Shown in pieces: positions 7,001 to 14,491 of a DNA stretch of 34,106 nt. Positions within the stretch are counted from its first letter, which is position 1. Each line of letters starts with the position of its first letter. The DNA is from ASMP01 sp041484115 (GTDB lineage: Archaea; Nanobdellota; Nanobdellia; Pacearchaeales; GW2011-AR1), in assembly GCA_041484115.1 (NCBI GenBank), contig JBGPHA010000001.1, positions 1-34,106 on the forward strand, read 5' to 3'. The position numbers and the translations under genes are program-made. The notes under the pieces were generated by a model, which saw nothing but the letters and a program-made list of their open reading frames with translations, ran no database searches and had not been told where the DNA came from.

Positions 7001-7336
7001 TTACACAGAGTCTTGTTGGTTTTGCCGTGCACTTAGGTAAGCTTGTTGATTCCTCGGTCCAGCAAGTCGTGGCTTTTGAGGAATCTGGGTTGTTCCATTT
7101 CTTAGATTGTAGGCAGTTGAATCTTTAACTAATTGTTCAATCATATTTAGGTAAACAGGACATTTTTCAGAACCTCTTTTGATGCAACAAACTCCGGTCT
7201 CATCATGAAAAGCATTGTCGCAATAGAAGATAGTAGAATTAGGTGAAAAACTTCCTAAAAGATATTCTAACTTAATATCTCCTCCCGACTGTAATTCGCA
7301 TTGCCTGATCATCAATCTCGGTCTTTGTTCTGTCAT
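7001..7336 (-). CDS. Small cysteine-rich protein, unknown
   Basis: 111 residues, soluble, with no membrane segment. A central stretch carries a cluster of cysteines and histidine (FYCDNAFHDETGVCCIKRG, then EKCPVY), in the arrangement C-x4-H...CC-x6-C, which could bind a metal or iron-sulfur cluster. The C-terminal third is Gln/Asn/Arg-rich and probably disordered. It is co-transcribed with the DUF3096-like gene 2 bases downstream. A long A/T-rich TATA-like region lies at about 7365-7382. I do not recognise the family. Confidence 0.6.
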   Translation of the reverse strand: MTEQRPRLMIRQCELQSGGDIKLEYLLGSFSPNSTIFYCDNAFHDETGVCCIKRGSEKCPVYLNMIEQLVKDSTAYNLRNGTTQIPQKPRLAGPRNQQAYLSARQNQQDSV

Positions 7337-7414
7337 GTGTCGTGAACTTAGGTCAGCTTAGTGAAAATAAAATAAATTTAAATTAAAAGAAAAATTAATA
7401 AAAATTGAGTGGAC

Positions 7415-7585
7415 TTATCTCTTTTTTCCGTAATTTCTCATTAGCTTGCTTACTCCTACTACAAGGAAAGATAGTCCGATCAGCCAGCTAGCTGCTCCAG
7501 ATGTTAATGATCCCCAGACGTTGCCAAGAGCTAATACCCAAAGGACACCGACCAAAGTCATAAGCCAAGCAGTTAATTTTGCCAT
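7415..7585 (-). CDS. Small two-span membrane protein with a Shine-Dalgarno site
   Basis: 56 residues, ATG at 7585 to TAA at 7415. It has two hydrophobic segments (about 5-21 and 31-47), each carrying glycines and tryptophans, and a basic tail (MRNYGKKR). Unlike most genes here it has a clear ribosome-binding site, GGAGGTT, 11 bases before the ATG, and a TATA box at 7631-7640 that places the transcript start about 25 bases before the start codon. Promoter, SD and ORF agree, so the gene is real. No function can be assigned. Confidence 0.7.
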   Translation of the reverse strand: MAKLTAWLMTLVGVLWVLALGNVWGSLTSGAASWLIGLSFLVVGVSKLMRNYGKKR

Positions 7586-7594
7586 AATATATAC

Positions 7595-7601
7595 AACCTC
7601 C
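7595..7601 (-). promoter_or_regulatory. Shine-Dalgarno sequence GGAGGTT
   Basis: The minus strand reads GGAGGTT 11 bases before the ATG at 7585. It stands out because most genes in the window lack a Shine-Dalgarno and appear leaderless. It fixes the start of the 56-residue gene. Confidence 0.65.
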
Positions 7602-7680
7602 TTTTGATTTATTAATTAAGATAAGAGGGATTATAAATATTTCTAATCGGCAGCATGGCCCTTACTTTTAGTGTGATGAT

Positions 7681-7780
7681 TGTTATAAATAAAGGTGCAG
7701 AAAGTCGATAGATTTGACAGAATTTATTTTTTGTCTTCGGTAAAGACTAATGTTGATGCAAAATTTTTCATCAATTTTTT
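7681..7780 (+). ncRNA. Possible small RNA (promoter, hairpin, palindrome, T-run)
   Basis: This stretch has no ORF. A TATA-like TTATAAATAAAG (about 7683-7694) would start a transcript near 7710. Downstream there is a perfect 5-bp stem GTCTT/AAGAC (7733-7737 with 7743-7747), then a 22-base palindrome with one mismatched pair (7753-7774) that runs into seven or more Ts, like an intrinsic terminator on the plus strand. Together they could delimit an RNA of about 70 bases. The palindrome could equally be a protein-binding operator. I recognise no RNA family. Confidence 0.25.
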
Positions 7781-7856
7781 TGTTGGGGGCAAGATTGTTC
7801 ACTAAGGTCATCTTCGTGCACTAGTATTTTAATATGTTTGTTGGATTGTTTGGCTG

Positions 7857-7991
7857 TTTGGTGCTGTTTGGTGCTGTTTGAACAGGCTGTTTGGTGCTGT
7901 TTATCGATGTTTTTGGGTGTTTTTTAAGCATATTTTGATGATATTCAAGGGGGGTTGAAGAGAAGAATTTTATTTTTTTGACAGCACCAAA
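7857..7991. repeat. TTTGGTGCTG iterons upstream of HTH gene
   Basis: TTTGGTGCTG occurs at 7857-7866, 7867-7876 and 7890-7899, and its exact inverse CAGCACCAAA at 7982-7991, just upstream of the TATA box of the HTH gene at 8051. CTGTTTG, part of the same pattern, recurs four times between 7854 and 7893 and again inside the HTH gene. The arrangement suits a multi-copy operator. The rest of the gene-free stretch 7780-8050 is AT-rich with nothing else recognisable. Confidence 0.6.
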
Positions 7992-8050
7992 TATTGATTT
8001 TTTCGACGAAAAAACAAAAAATATATAAATAATGTTTGTTAAACTATTGT

Positions 8051-8662
8051 ATGTTTGATTGGTTATTCGGGAAAAAAGAGGTTGAAGGGTTAAAAGAGGA
8101 CACTAAAAAGGGTTTTGAATCTGTAAAAAGAGATATAAGTTCTGTTGGAACATGGATCCAACACCTGGATTCTGAAAAAAAATTGCATAGAAAGGAGATA
8201 GAAGACATAAAAGAGGTTTTATCGTCGGTACAAACGGAGGTTGAAGGGTTAAAAAATATCATGTCTATAATGAACGATCTAAGGCCTGGAAGAAAAAATC
8301 AAACAACCAAACACCTGTTTGATAAACAAACAGGTGTTTATGCTGTTCAAACAGGTGTTCAAACAGGTGTTCAAACACCTAATTTTGACAATTTTTCAGT
8401 AACTGAAAGAGCACTCTTATGGGTACTATTGAACTCCGACTTAAAACTAGGTTATGATGATCTGGCAGCTATGCTGGGAAAAGAGAGATCCACAATAAGA
8501 GGGCATCTCAATCGGATAAAGCAGAAAAGTGCGGGGATTGTAGAGGAAGTCATTGAGAAAAATGGGAAAAAGAGAGTTTTTGTACCTGAAGAGGTCAAAG
8601 AAAAGCTGCTGAAAAGGGTAAAAGTGAGAGTTAAAGAGTCTAAAAAAGACAAAAATAAGTGA
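8051..8662 (+). CDS. Coiled-coil / helix-turn-helix protein with repeat-coded linker
   Basis: 203 residues from ATG 8051 (MFDWLFGKKE). An in-frame TTG at 8036 is less likely: a TATA-like AAATATATAAATA (about 8018-8030) is about 27 bases before the ATG. Layout: an N-terminal coiled coil (about 8-85), a linker holding VQTGVQTGVQTP encoded by 12-bp DNA repeats (about 105-117), and a C-terminal helix-turn-helix (TERALLWVLL...LAAMLGKERSTIRGHLNRIK), then a beta-wing-like EKNGKKRVFV and a lysine-rich tail. The same three-part layout appears in the convergent gene 8781-9530. DNA binding is strongly suggested and coiled-coil oligomerisation is inferred. Targets are unknown, but the flanking and internal repeats share the CTGTTTG word and are natural candidates for self-binding. 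Confidence 0.75.
   Translation: MFDWLFGKKEVEGLKEDTKKGFESVKRDISSVGTWIQHLDSEKKLHRKEIEDIKEVLSSVQTEVEGLKNIMSIMNDLRPGRKNQTTKHLFDKQTGVYAVQTGVQTGVQTPNFDNFSVTERALLWVLLNSDLKLGYDDLAAMLGKERSTIRGHLNRIKQKSAGIVEEVIEKNGKKRVFVPEEVKEKLLKRVKVRVKESKKDKNK
8309..8380. repeat. Intragenic inverted and 12-bp direct repeats
   Basis: AAACACCTGTTTG (8309-8321) and CAAACAGGTGTTT (8327-8339) form a perfect 13-bp inverted repeat with a 5-base loop. Directly after it come GTTCAAACAGGT (8345-8356), an identical copy (8357-8368) and a variant GTTCAAACACCT (8369-8380). All lie inside the linker-coding part of the HTH gene. The period is a multiple of three, so copy-number changes would keep the frame. Confidence 0.85.
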
Positions 8663-8780
8663 AAAGTGAGTGATTTATGAGAGAAAAACCACTAGAGAAA
8701 CTCGAAAAGTGAGAGTTTAAACAAAAAGTGTAAGGAGAAATAAGGGTTATTAGTGAATTGTTCGGTGAGCAAGAAAACTA

Positions 8781-9530
<750 letters not shown>

Positions 9531-9561
9531 TGTTTTTTGAGATAAGGGTGATATAAAAAGT

Positions 9562-9876
9562 TTAGTCTGTTTTAATATATGTTTTATCTGTTATTGATGT
9601 ATTGTCCTGGCTTCCTGCACCCTTGTATGCATTATATGCTGCATCACTCAATCTCCACCTAGATCTCTTCAGATAGGGTTTTCCTTCAGGGTTTTTCCTG
9701 ATTTCTATTATGAGGTCTTTTTCTTTTAAATCAAGAAGGAGGTTTTTAACAAATTCTTCATCTCTAGCAACTTCCTGGGCTATATGAGAAGTAAAAGCTG
9801 GTCTTAGGGATAGAGAATAAAGAAAGGCCAGAATCTGCTCAGAAATTTTATCCCTCTTTTTATCAGATATCTTCAT
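9562..9876 (-). CDS. Winged-helix domain protein
   Basis: 104 residues. The first 75 fit a winged helix: KISEQILAFLYSLSLRPAFT, then HIAQEVARDEEFVKNLLLDLKEKDLIIEIR as recognition helix and wing, and KPYLKRSRWRLSDAAYNAY to close. The last 20 residues are polar and probably disordered. It starts 17 bases after the stop of the gene at 9894-10316 and is probably in the same transcript. The next gene's promoter overlaps its 3' end. A role as transcription regulator, or accessory DNA-binding protein near the origin, is likely; I cannot name a family. Confidence 0.65.
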   Translation of the reverse strand: MKISDKKRDKISEQILAFLYSLSLRPAFTSHIAQEVARDEEFVKNLLLDLKEKDLIIEIRKNPEGKPYLKRSRWRLSDAAYNAYKGAGSQDNTSITDKTYIKTD

Positions 9877-9893
9877 AGAAAAAGTCTGATTCT

Positions 9894-10316
9894 CTATTTT
9901 AAATTATTTTCTTTTTCGATTTTTACGGTAGGGAGTGGGAGATGTAGTGGGAGATTCAACTGATCTTCTAGGGGCAAGGACATAAGGGCGGCCTTTCTCA
10001 TGATGACATTGAAAAGAAATGTCTTGAAGTCATCCGGCATTTGCTTCTTTTTCCAATCTTTCATCAGTTCTTTTGTCTGCTTTTCATCCATACCCAAGAG
10101 GACTGTTCCTTTCAGATCTATATCTGCAAACCCCGGCTCATATTTTATACCATAAGAAAACTTAGCCTGCACCAATTCATCCTTTGTCTTAAGGAGGTCT
10201 GATTCTATCTTTTTTATTTCTGAAATTTCTATATTTGCATTTATTTTAAGATCTTCTGCGCTATCCTTGAGCCTTTCAATACTTATCTTATCAAAGTTAA
10301 AACCAATGACTCTCAT
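9894..10316 (-). CDS. Conserved-looking protein, possibly SecB-like fold
   Basis: 140 residues, no membrane segment. The middle looks like alternating beta strands (NANIEISEIKKIE, KFSYGIKYEPGFADIDLKG, GTVLLGM), followed by a helix (FKTFLFNVIMRKAALMSLPL) and a proline-rich end (LNLPLHLPLPTVKIEK). Strands, a long helix and a C-terminal P-x-L-P-x-P-x-V segment recall SecB and its archaeal MJ0357-like relatives. This is a fold-level impression only. It is the first gene of a two-gene unit with the winged-helix gene. A TATA-like AAATTTAAAAATC (about 10338-10350) lies about 26 bases upstream of the ATG. Confidence 0.6.
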   Translation of the reverse strand: MRVIGFNFDKISIERLKDSAEDLKINANIEISEIKKIESDLLKTKDELVQAKFSYGIKYEPGFADIDLKGTVLLGMDEKQTKELMKDWKKKQMPDDFKTFLFNVIMRKAALMSLPLEDQLNLPLHLPLPTVKIEKENNLK

Positions 10317-10389
10317 GAAACTTAAGAGAAAATGAGATTTTTAAATTTTTATATTCATAAAAAGTGTAGAAATCTTATCTAAAAATAGT

Positions 10390-10650
10390 TTAAACTAGAT
10401 CTTCTTCTGAAACTATGATGAAATCCCCTATAGCTATTATAGAGTTGTGTGGAATCAGCAGCTCATTTGAAGAAGTTCTTTCAAGGTTCAGGTTCCTGGT
10501 GTAAGGTGTGGAATCCTTTACTACAACGCTTATGAGCTCTCCGGACCTGGTTTCAAAGGTTATGTCCTTGACGAATCCAAGCCTTTTTCCTTCTTTAGTT
10601 ACTATCATCTTTCCAACAACAGAACTAAATGGATTTTTTTCTCCTTGCAT
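10390..10650 (-). CDS. PRC-barrel domain protein next to the origin
   Basis: 86 residues, essentially one PRC-barrel: GKMIVTKEGKRLGFVKDITFE, then GELISVVVKD, then ELLIPHNSIIAIGDFIIVSE with the typical Pro-x-x-x-I-x-x-I-G-[DK] stretch. Small PRC-barrel proteins occur widely in archaea; CdpB1 and CdpB2 of Haloferax work in cell division with SepF and FtsZ, others are linked to RNA metabolism. The gene points away from the predicted origin and starts 26 bases from its TATA-like GTTTATATAATA (about 10669-10682). A second PRC-barrel gene lies at 28412. Domain certain, role unproven. Confidence 0.85.
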   Translation of the reverse strand: MQGEKNPFSSVVGKMIVTKEGKRLGFVKDITFETRSGELISVVVKDSTPYTRNLNLERTSSNELLIPHNSIIAIGDFIIVSEEDLV

Positions 10651-10748
10651 ATCAAAATGAGATAGGAATATTATATAAACTTTTCTGTAAATCTAAATAG
10701 ATTTTAGAGAATATGGAACAGACATGAAAATTCCTGTTTTCTCTCCCA

Positions 10749-10772
10749 CACCCCCTCTTTTCCAGTAGAAAC
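10749..10772 (-). promoter_or_regulatory. ORB-like Cdc6/Orc1 binding site 1
   Basis: The minus strand reads GTTTCTACTGGAAA followed by AGAGGGGGTG. This closely matches the archaeal ORB pattern (GTTTCCACTGGAAAC...GGGGG), with the dyad core and the G-string at the expected distance. Confidence 0.75.
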
Positions 10773-10918
10773 CTTTAAAAATAAAATTCAGATTTTATTA
10801 TTATTATTATTTATTTAAAAAAATATATATTATATAGTATATACTTTAATAAAAAAATTAATAAATTAAACAATTTCTATTAATTTTGATTAATAACTAA
10901 GTATAAACATAGAAAATT
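10773..10918. other. A/T-rich unwinding element of the origin
   Basis: About 145 bases of nearly pure A and T, with (TTA)n and alternating AT runs such as ATATATATTATATAG. It lies between oppositely oriented ORB-like sites, as expected of a duplex unwinding element. Confidence 0.65.
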
Positions 10919-10920
10919 TG

Positions 10921-10942
10921 ATTTCCACAAGAAATTAAGGTG
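10921..10942 (+). promoter_or_regulatory. ORB-like Cdc6/Orc1 binding site 2
   Basis: TTTCCACAAGAAA followed by TTAAGGTG. It resembles the site at 11019 (TTTCCATAAGAAAC) in core and orientation but has a weak G-string, so it is the least certain of the three. Confidence 0.5.
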
Positions 10943-10965
10943 TTCTTCTTGATTAGTGGTTATAA

Positions 10966-10979
10966 TCCTTTATATAAAA
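10966..10979 (+). promoter_or_regulatory. cdc6 promoter TATA box
   Basis: CCTTTATATAAAAA is a strong archaeal TATA box. It lies about 85 bases before the cdc6 ATG, so this mRNA should carry a leader of roughly 55-60 bases, unlike most genes here. The leader contains an ORB-like site and an SD-like GGAG close to the ATG. Confidence 0.6.
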
Positions 10980-11018
10980 AGGAAATTTTTGTCGATAGTG
11001 TTTTGTTTTTTCAGGTAT

Positions 11019-11045
11019 TTTCCATAAGAAACAAACGTGTGAGGG
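11019..11045 (+). promoter_or_regulatory. ORB-like Cdc6/Orc1 binding site 3, in cdc6 leader
   Basis: TTTCCATAAGAAAC followed by AAACGTGTGAGGG, an ORB-like dyad with a G-rich end. It falls between the cdc6 TATA box and start codon, so bound Cdc6 could also repress its own gene. Confidence 0.6.
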
Positions 11046-11058
11046 AATAGGAGAGGAA

Positions 11059-12270
11059 ATGAAATCAGACTTAGACAAAATCTTTGAATCTTTTGATGAT
11101 AATAGAATCTTCAAGGACAAATCTATACTCCAATCCAACTACAGACCAGAGGAAATTCAACATAGAGAAGAGCAGATAAAACAAGTGGCATCTATTCTTG
11201 CTCCGGTTCTTCGGGGAGAAAGAACCAGTAACCTTTTTCTTTATGGAAATACTGGAACAGGAAAAACACTATCTATCTTGTATATGAGGGATGAGCTCCT
11301 CAAAAGGGCAAAAAAAGATGGAGATTTTAGTCTGAGGATAGAGTACCTTAATTGCAAGATGAAAAAAGTTTCAGATACAGAGTATAGGATTCTTGCAGAA
11401 TTGATAAAAAAACTAGGTGGAGAAGTCCCAAATACTGGCCTCCCAACAGAAACAGTTTACAGCAAGTTCATAGAAATGATAGACAAAGAAAAACAGTTCT
11501 TGGTTCTTATTCTGGATGAGATAGACCAGGCAGTAAAAAAAATTTCCAGCGATTTTCTTTATAATCTAACAAGGTTGAATTCTGAACTTTCTAAGGCACA
11601 GATATGCCTAGTAGGAATAAGCAACGACCTCACTTTTCTGGAAGGTCTGGATCCGAGAGTAAGAAGCAGTCTTTCAGAAGAAGAGATAGTTTTTCCTCCA
11701 TATAATGCAATTCAACTCCAGGAAATTTTGAATAGGAGATCGGAAGAAGCATTTAAGGAAAAAGTGGTTCAGGAAGGTGTGATTGCAAAATGCGCCGCCT
11801 TTGCAGCTAGAGAGCATGGAGATGCTAGAAGAGCCCTCGACTTGCTTAGGATAGCAGGAGAGATAGCAGAGAGGGATAACTCAAAAAAGATTATGATGAA
11901 ACACCTAGACGAAGCAAATACAAAACTTGAGAGAGATAAGATTCTTGATGTGATAAGAACAGAACCAAAACAATTCCAATATGTCCTTCATTCAATAATA
12001 TCTCTTTCTGAAAAAAGTGAGGGCCATCCTATATTCACCGGAGATGTTTATAATTTTTATCAAGAAGTCTGTTTGAAAAATAAAGGAGAAGTTCTGACAC
12101 AGAGAAGGGTATCTGACATCATACAGGAATTTGATATGTTGGGAATAATCAATGTGAGGGTTGTTTCAAAAGGAAGAGGCGGGCGAATGAGAGAGATAAA
12201 ACTCGCAATAGCTAAGCCGATAATCGAGAAAGCAAAGGAAATAGTGGAAGAGTCTCTGCATTATAAATAA
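11059..12270 (+). CDS. cdc6: Orc1/Cdc6 replication initiator
   Basis: 403 residues, normal for the family. AAA+ motifs in order: Walker A GNTGTGKT (63-70), Walker B LVLILDEID (148-156), sensor 1 GISND (186-190) and the sensor 2/lid segment GDARRALDLLR; a winged-helix DNA-binding domain follows from about residue 305 (ending RGGRMREIKL). The protein binds ORB sites at the origin in its ATP form and loads MCM. The N-terminus also shows the expected YRPEEIQHREEQI box. It is the first gene of a cluster with polB, a nucleotidase and polC, and the predicted origin is directly upstream. A TATA box at about 10966-10979 and an SD-like GGAG before the ATG imply a leadered, possibly self-regulated mRNA. 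Confidence 0.96.
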   Translation: MKSDLDKIFESFDDNRIFKDKSILQSNYRPEEIQHREEQIKQVASILAPVLRGERTSNLFLYGNTGTGKTLSILYMRDELLKRAKKDGDFSLRIEYLNCKMKKVSDTEYRILAELIKKLGGEVPNTGLPTETVYSKFIEMIDKEKQFLVLILDEIDQAVKKISSDFLYNLTRLNSELSKAQICLVGISNDLTFLEGLDPRVRSSLSEEEIVFPPYNAIQLQEILNRRSEEAFKEKVVQEGVIAKCAAFAAREHGDARRALDLLRIAGEIAERDNSKKIMMKHLDEANTKLERDKILDVIRTEPKQFQYVLHSIISLSEKSEGHPIFTGDVYNFYQEVCLKNKGEVLTQRRVSDIIQEFDMLGIINVRVVSKGRGGRMREIKLAIAKPIIEKAKEIVEESLHYK

Positions 12271-12281
12271 AAATAATAAAA

Positions 12282-13889
12282 ATGGACACTAAAGAGATCT
12301 TGAAATTTTGTTTAGAAAAAGGACTACTTTTAGATCCAGAAGTTCTAAAAATTTTCAGCGAAACTACTGATGGGGATTCTGTAAAACTGATAATAGAAAA
12401 AATAGGGAGCTATACAAGAAAGAGAATAATAACTCGAGATCTTTTTGAGAAAAATAAAGAACAGGTAAGTGGTTTTTTTCTTGGGCTTCCGAAAGAAAGC
12501 CAGGAAAAGCTCGAGAGGTTGAAAATAAAACTCGGCCTTCAGATAGAAATTTCCAAAGAGACTTCCACAATTACAGACCCTGAGGTAAAAACCTTTTCTA
12601 TAGAAGAGGACCCCGAAGAGCCACAAATTAAAGTTCTTTCAAAAACTCCTTCATACAGGAAAAAAATCGTAGTAGAAGATTTTGTGAAAAATCTCAGAAA
12701 TAGGTTCCAAGATTTAAGAGAAATCCTACAGGAACATAATGAACTTGAAGGTCTGGTCTCCATCAATAAACTCTCAAAAACGAGGCAAAAAATTTCAATT
12801 ATAGGGATAGTCTGTGACAAAAGGATGACAAAAAACAAAAACATTCTTTTGGATGTGGAGGATTTAACAGGAAAGATAAGAATTCTTATAAGCCAGAACA
12901 AACCAGATCTTTACAAAAAGGCAGAAGAGATATCCCTTGATAGTGTTATGGGATTTACAGGATTTGGGGACAGGGAAATATTTTTTGCAAATAACATAGT
13001 TTTTCCAGAAGCAATGATTCATGAAAGGAAAAAATCACCTGTCGAAGAGTCTGCAATATTCATAGGAGACCTGCACTATGGAAGCAAGCTTTTCATGGAA
13101 GAGGGTTTTCTTAAATTTGTTGACTATCTTAATGGAAAACATGGAAAAGAGAACGAGGTTGAAAAAATAAAATATCTATTTCTTGTTGGAGATATGGTTT
13201 CTGGTGTTGGAGTCTATCCTGGCCAGAAAAGAGATCTAAAGATAGAAGACTTGGAGGCACAGTTTCAGGGACTTGCAGAAATTCTTAGTAAAATAAGACG
13301 GGGAATTAAAATAATAATCTCCCCTGGAAATCATGATGGGGTAAGGTTGATGGAGCCACAACCTGTTCTAGATGAAAAATATGCGTGGCCTCTCTACAAT
13401 ATGAAAAATGTCACCCTTACAGGGAATCCTTGTTATGTGAATATTGGTGCCAGAAAAAACTTTTCAGGTTTTGATGTTCTTACTTATCATGGGTTTTCTT
13501 ATCCTTTTTATGCAAATACTGTTCCCAGCCTTGTTGAAAAGTCTCTTAACGAGCCTGATAAAATAATGGCTTATCTCTTAAAAAACAGACATCTGGCACC
13601 AACATATTCTTCTGTCCAGGCCTACCCTTCTGAAAAAGATGAACTCGTAATAAAAAAGGTTCCTGATATCTTTGTTTCAGGGCATACACACAAGTGCGCT
13701 GTTTCTTATTATAACAATATCTTGGTTGTTTCAGGTTCAGGATGGGAAGAAGAGACAGAATATCAGAAAAGAAAAGGAAACCAGCCGGATTTCTGCAAGG
13801 TTCCCATGTTCAACTTAAAAACTAGGGCAGTAAAGATCCTTGATTTTGATATTAAAGATGAGCATACAAAACTGCTTAATCAAAATTAA
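12282..13889 (+). CDS. polB: DNA polymerase D small subunit (DP1), 3'-5' exonuclease
   Basis: 535 residues. Order: an N-terminal helical region, a variable linker (about 90-130), an OB fold (about 168-240; GIVCDKRMTKNKNILLDVED) and a calcineurin-like phosphoesterase domain. All metal-binding motifs are intact: GDLHYG (262-267), GDMVSG (303-308), GNHD (349-352), YHG (402-404) and GHTH (467-470), so the proofreading exonuclease should be active, unlike eukaryotic B-subunit relatives. It pairs with DP2, encoded two genes downstream, to form the replicative PolD. It starts 11 bases after the cdc6 stop and ends 2 bases before the next gene. It is somewhat shorter than Pyrococcus DP1, mainly in the linker. 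Confidence 0.95.
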   Translation: MDTKEILKFCLEKGLLLDPEVLKIFSETTDGDSVKLIIEKIGSYTRKRIITRDLFEKNKEQVSGFFLGLPKESQEKLERLKIKLGLQIEISKETSTITDPEVKTFSIEEDPEEPQIKVLSKTPSYRKKIVVEDFVKNLRNRFQDLREILQEHNELEGLVSINKLSKTRQKISIIGIVCDKRMTKNKNILLDVEDLTGKIRILISQNKPDLYKKAEEISLDSVMGFTGFGDREIFFANNIVFPEAMIHERKKSPVEESAIFIGDLHYGSKLFMEEGFLKFVDYLNGKHGKENEVEKIKYLFLVGDMVSGVGVYPGQKRDLKIEDLEAQFQGLAEILSKIRRGIKIIISPGNHDGVRLMEPQPVLDEKYAWPLYNMKNVTLTGNPCYVNIGARKNFSGFDVLTYHGFSYPFYANTVPSLVEKSLNEPDKIMAYLLKNRHLAPTYSSVQAYPSEKDELVIKKVPDIFVSGHTHKCAVSYYNNILVVSGSGWEEETEYQKRKGNQPDFCKVPMFNLKTRAVKILDFDIKDEHTKLLNQN

Positions 13890-13891
13890 AA

Positions 13892-14491
13892 ATGGAAACA
13901 ATACAAAAAGCATTCAGAAGAATTGCGATTGATATAGACGGGGTTTTGGCAGATTTTCAAAATCCATTTTTAAATTTTTATAATCAAAGGCATGGCACAA
14001 GATTTACTATTGAAGATATGCTTTCTTATGAATTTTGGGAAGTTCTTCAGATTGGTAAGGAAGAATTAGCAAAGGAGATGATAGATTTTTATGGATCTCC
14101 TAATTTCAGAAAAATACCTCTGATAGGTGGTGCTAAGGAAGCAATTGCAAAGCTTCGTAGAAGAAATCTTTTGTATTCTGTGACATCAAGACCTGATTTT
14201 ATTCGTGATGAAACTATAACATTACTCGGAGAGCATTTTCCAGGGGCATTTTTACAAGTCCATTTTACAAATCAGTATGGAGGAAATGGTTCTAAAGAAA
14301 AAAAATCTGATTTTTGTTTAAAGTATGGATATGAAATCATTATTGAAGATGTTGCAGGATATGCGAACGAATGTGCAGAAAAAGGAATCACCGCTTTTAT
14401 TTTAACACGTCCCTGGAATAAGGGAAAAATGCTACATCCTGAAGTAAACAGAGTTCAAAATTGGGAAGAAATTTTACAATATTTAGAATGA
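13892..14491 (+). CDS. HAD-superfamily 5'(3')-deoxyribonucleotidase-like protein
   Basis: 199 residues. The HAD core is clear: motif I DIDGVLADF (nucleophile Asp14, acid/base Asp16), motif II Thr/Ser in YSVTSRPDF, and motif IV EDVAGYA with the metal-binding acidic pair. The helical cap following motif I and the I-x-G-A-x-E-A-I segment resemble the NT5C (5'-nucleotidase, deoxy) family, which dephosphorylates dNMPs. Its position is notable: it lies between the two PolD subunit genes, starts 2 bases after polB, and its stop overlaps the polC start (ATGA). Co-translation with the polymerase suggests a link to dNTP supply or clean-up, which is inference. Substrate specificity cannot be read from the sequence. 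Confidence 0.82.
   Translation: METIQKAFRRIAIDIDGVLADFQNPFLNFYNQRHGTRFTIEDMLSYEFWEVLQIGKEELAKEMIDFYGSPNFRKIPLIGGAKEAIAKLRRRNLLYSVTSRPDFIRDETITLLGEHFPGAFLQVHFTNQYGGNGSKEKKSDFCLKYGYEIIIEDVAGYANECAEKGITAFILTRPWNKGKMLHPEVNRVQNWEEILQYLE

Larger units (their letters stand above)
10653..11058. other. Predicted replication origin (oriC)
   Basis: This 400-base gene-free stretch lies directly upstream of cdc6 and the PolD genes, where origins sit in Pyrococcus and many other archaea. It holds three ORB-like sites: 10749-10772 on the minus strand, and 10921-10942 and 11019-11045 on the plus strand. They flank a stretch of about 145 bases made almost only of A and T (10773-10918) that suits a DNA-unwinding element. 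The sites on the two sides point in opposite directions. Genes on both sides are transcribed away from it. The part 10660-10740 also has a short inverted repeat (GAACAG...CTGTTT). Confidence 0.75.

Noticed and set aside
7834..7881. Short ORF (MFVGLFGCLV...) across the iterons
   Set aside because: Only 15 codons and its content is set by the DNA repeat; no promoter at the right distance.
7857..7903. Possible CRISPR array in the TTTGGTGCTG repeats
   Set aside because: Units are about 10 bases, adjacent or irregularly spaced, with no unique spacers; no cas genes apart from a generic PD-(D/E)XK nuclease 7 kb away.
14461..14487. Upstream TTG start for polC
   Set aside because: It lies within the nucleotidase gene, and the ATG at 14488 overlaps that gene's stop in the usual ATGA manner.
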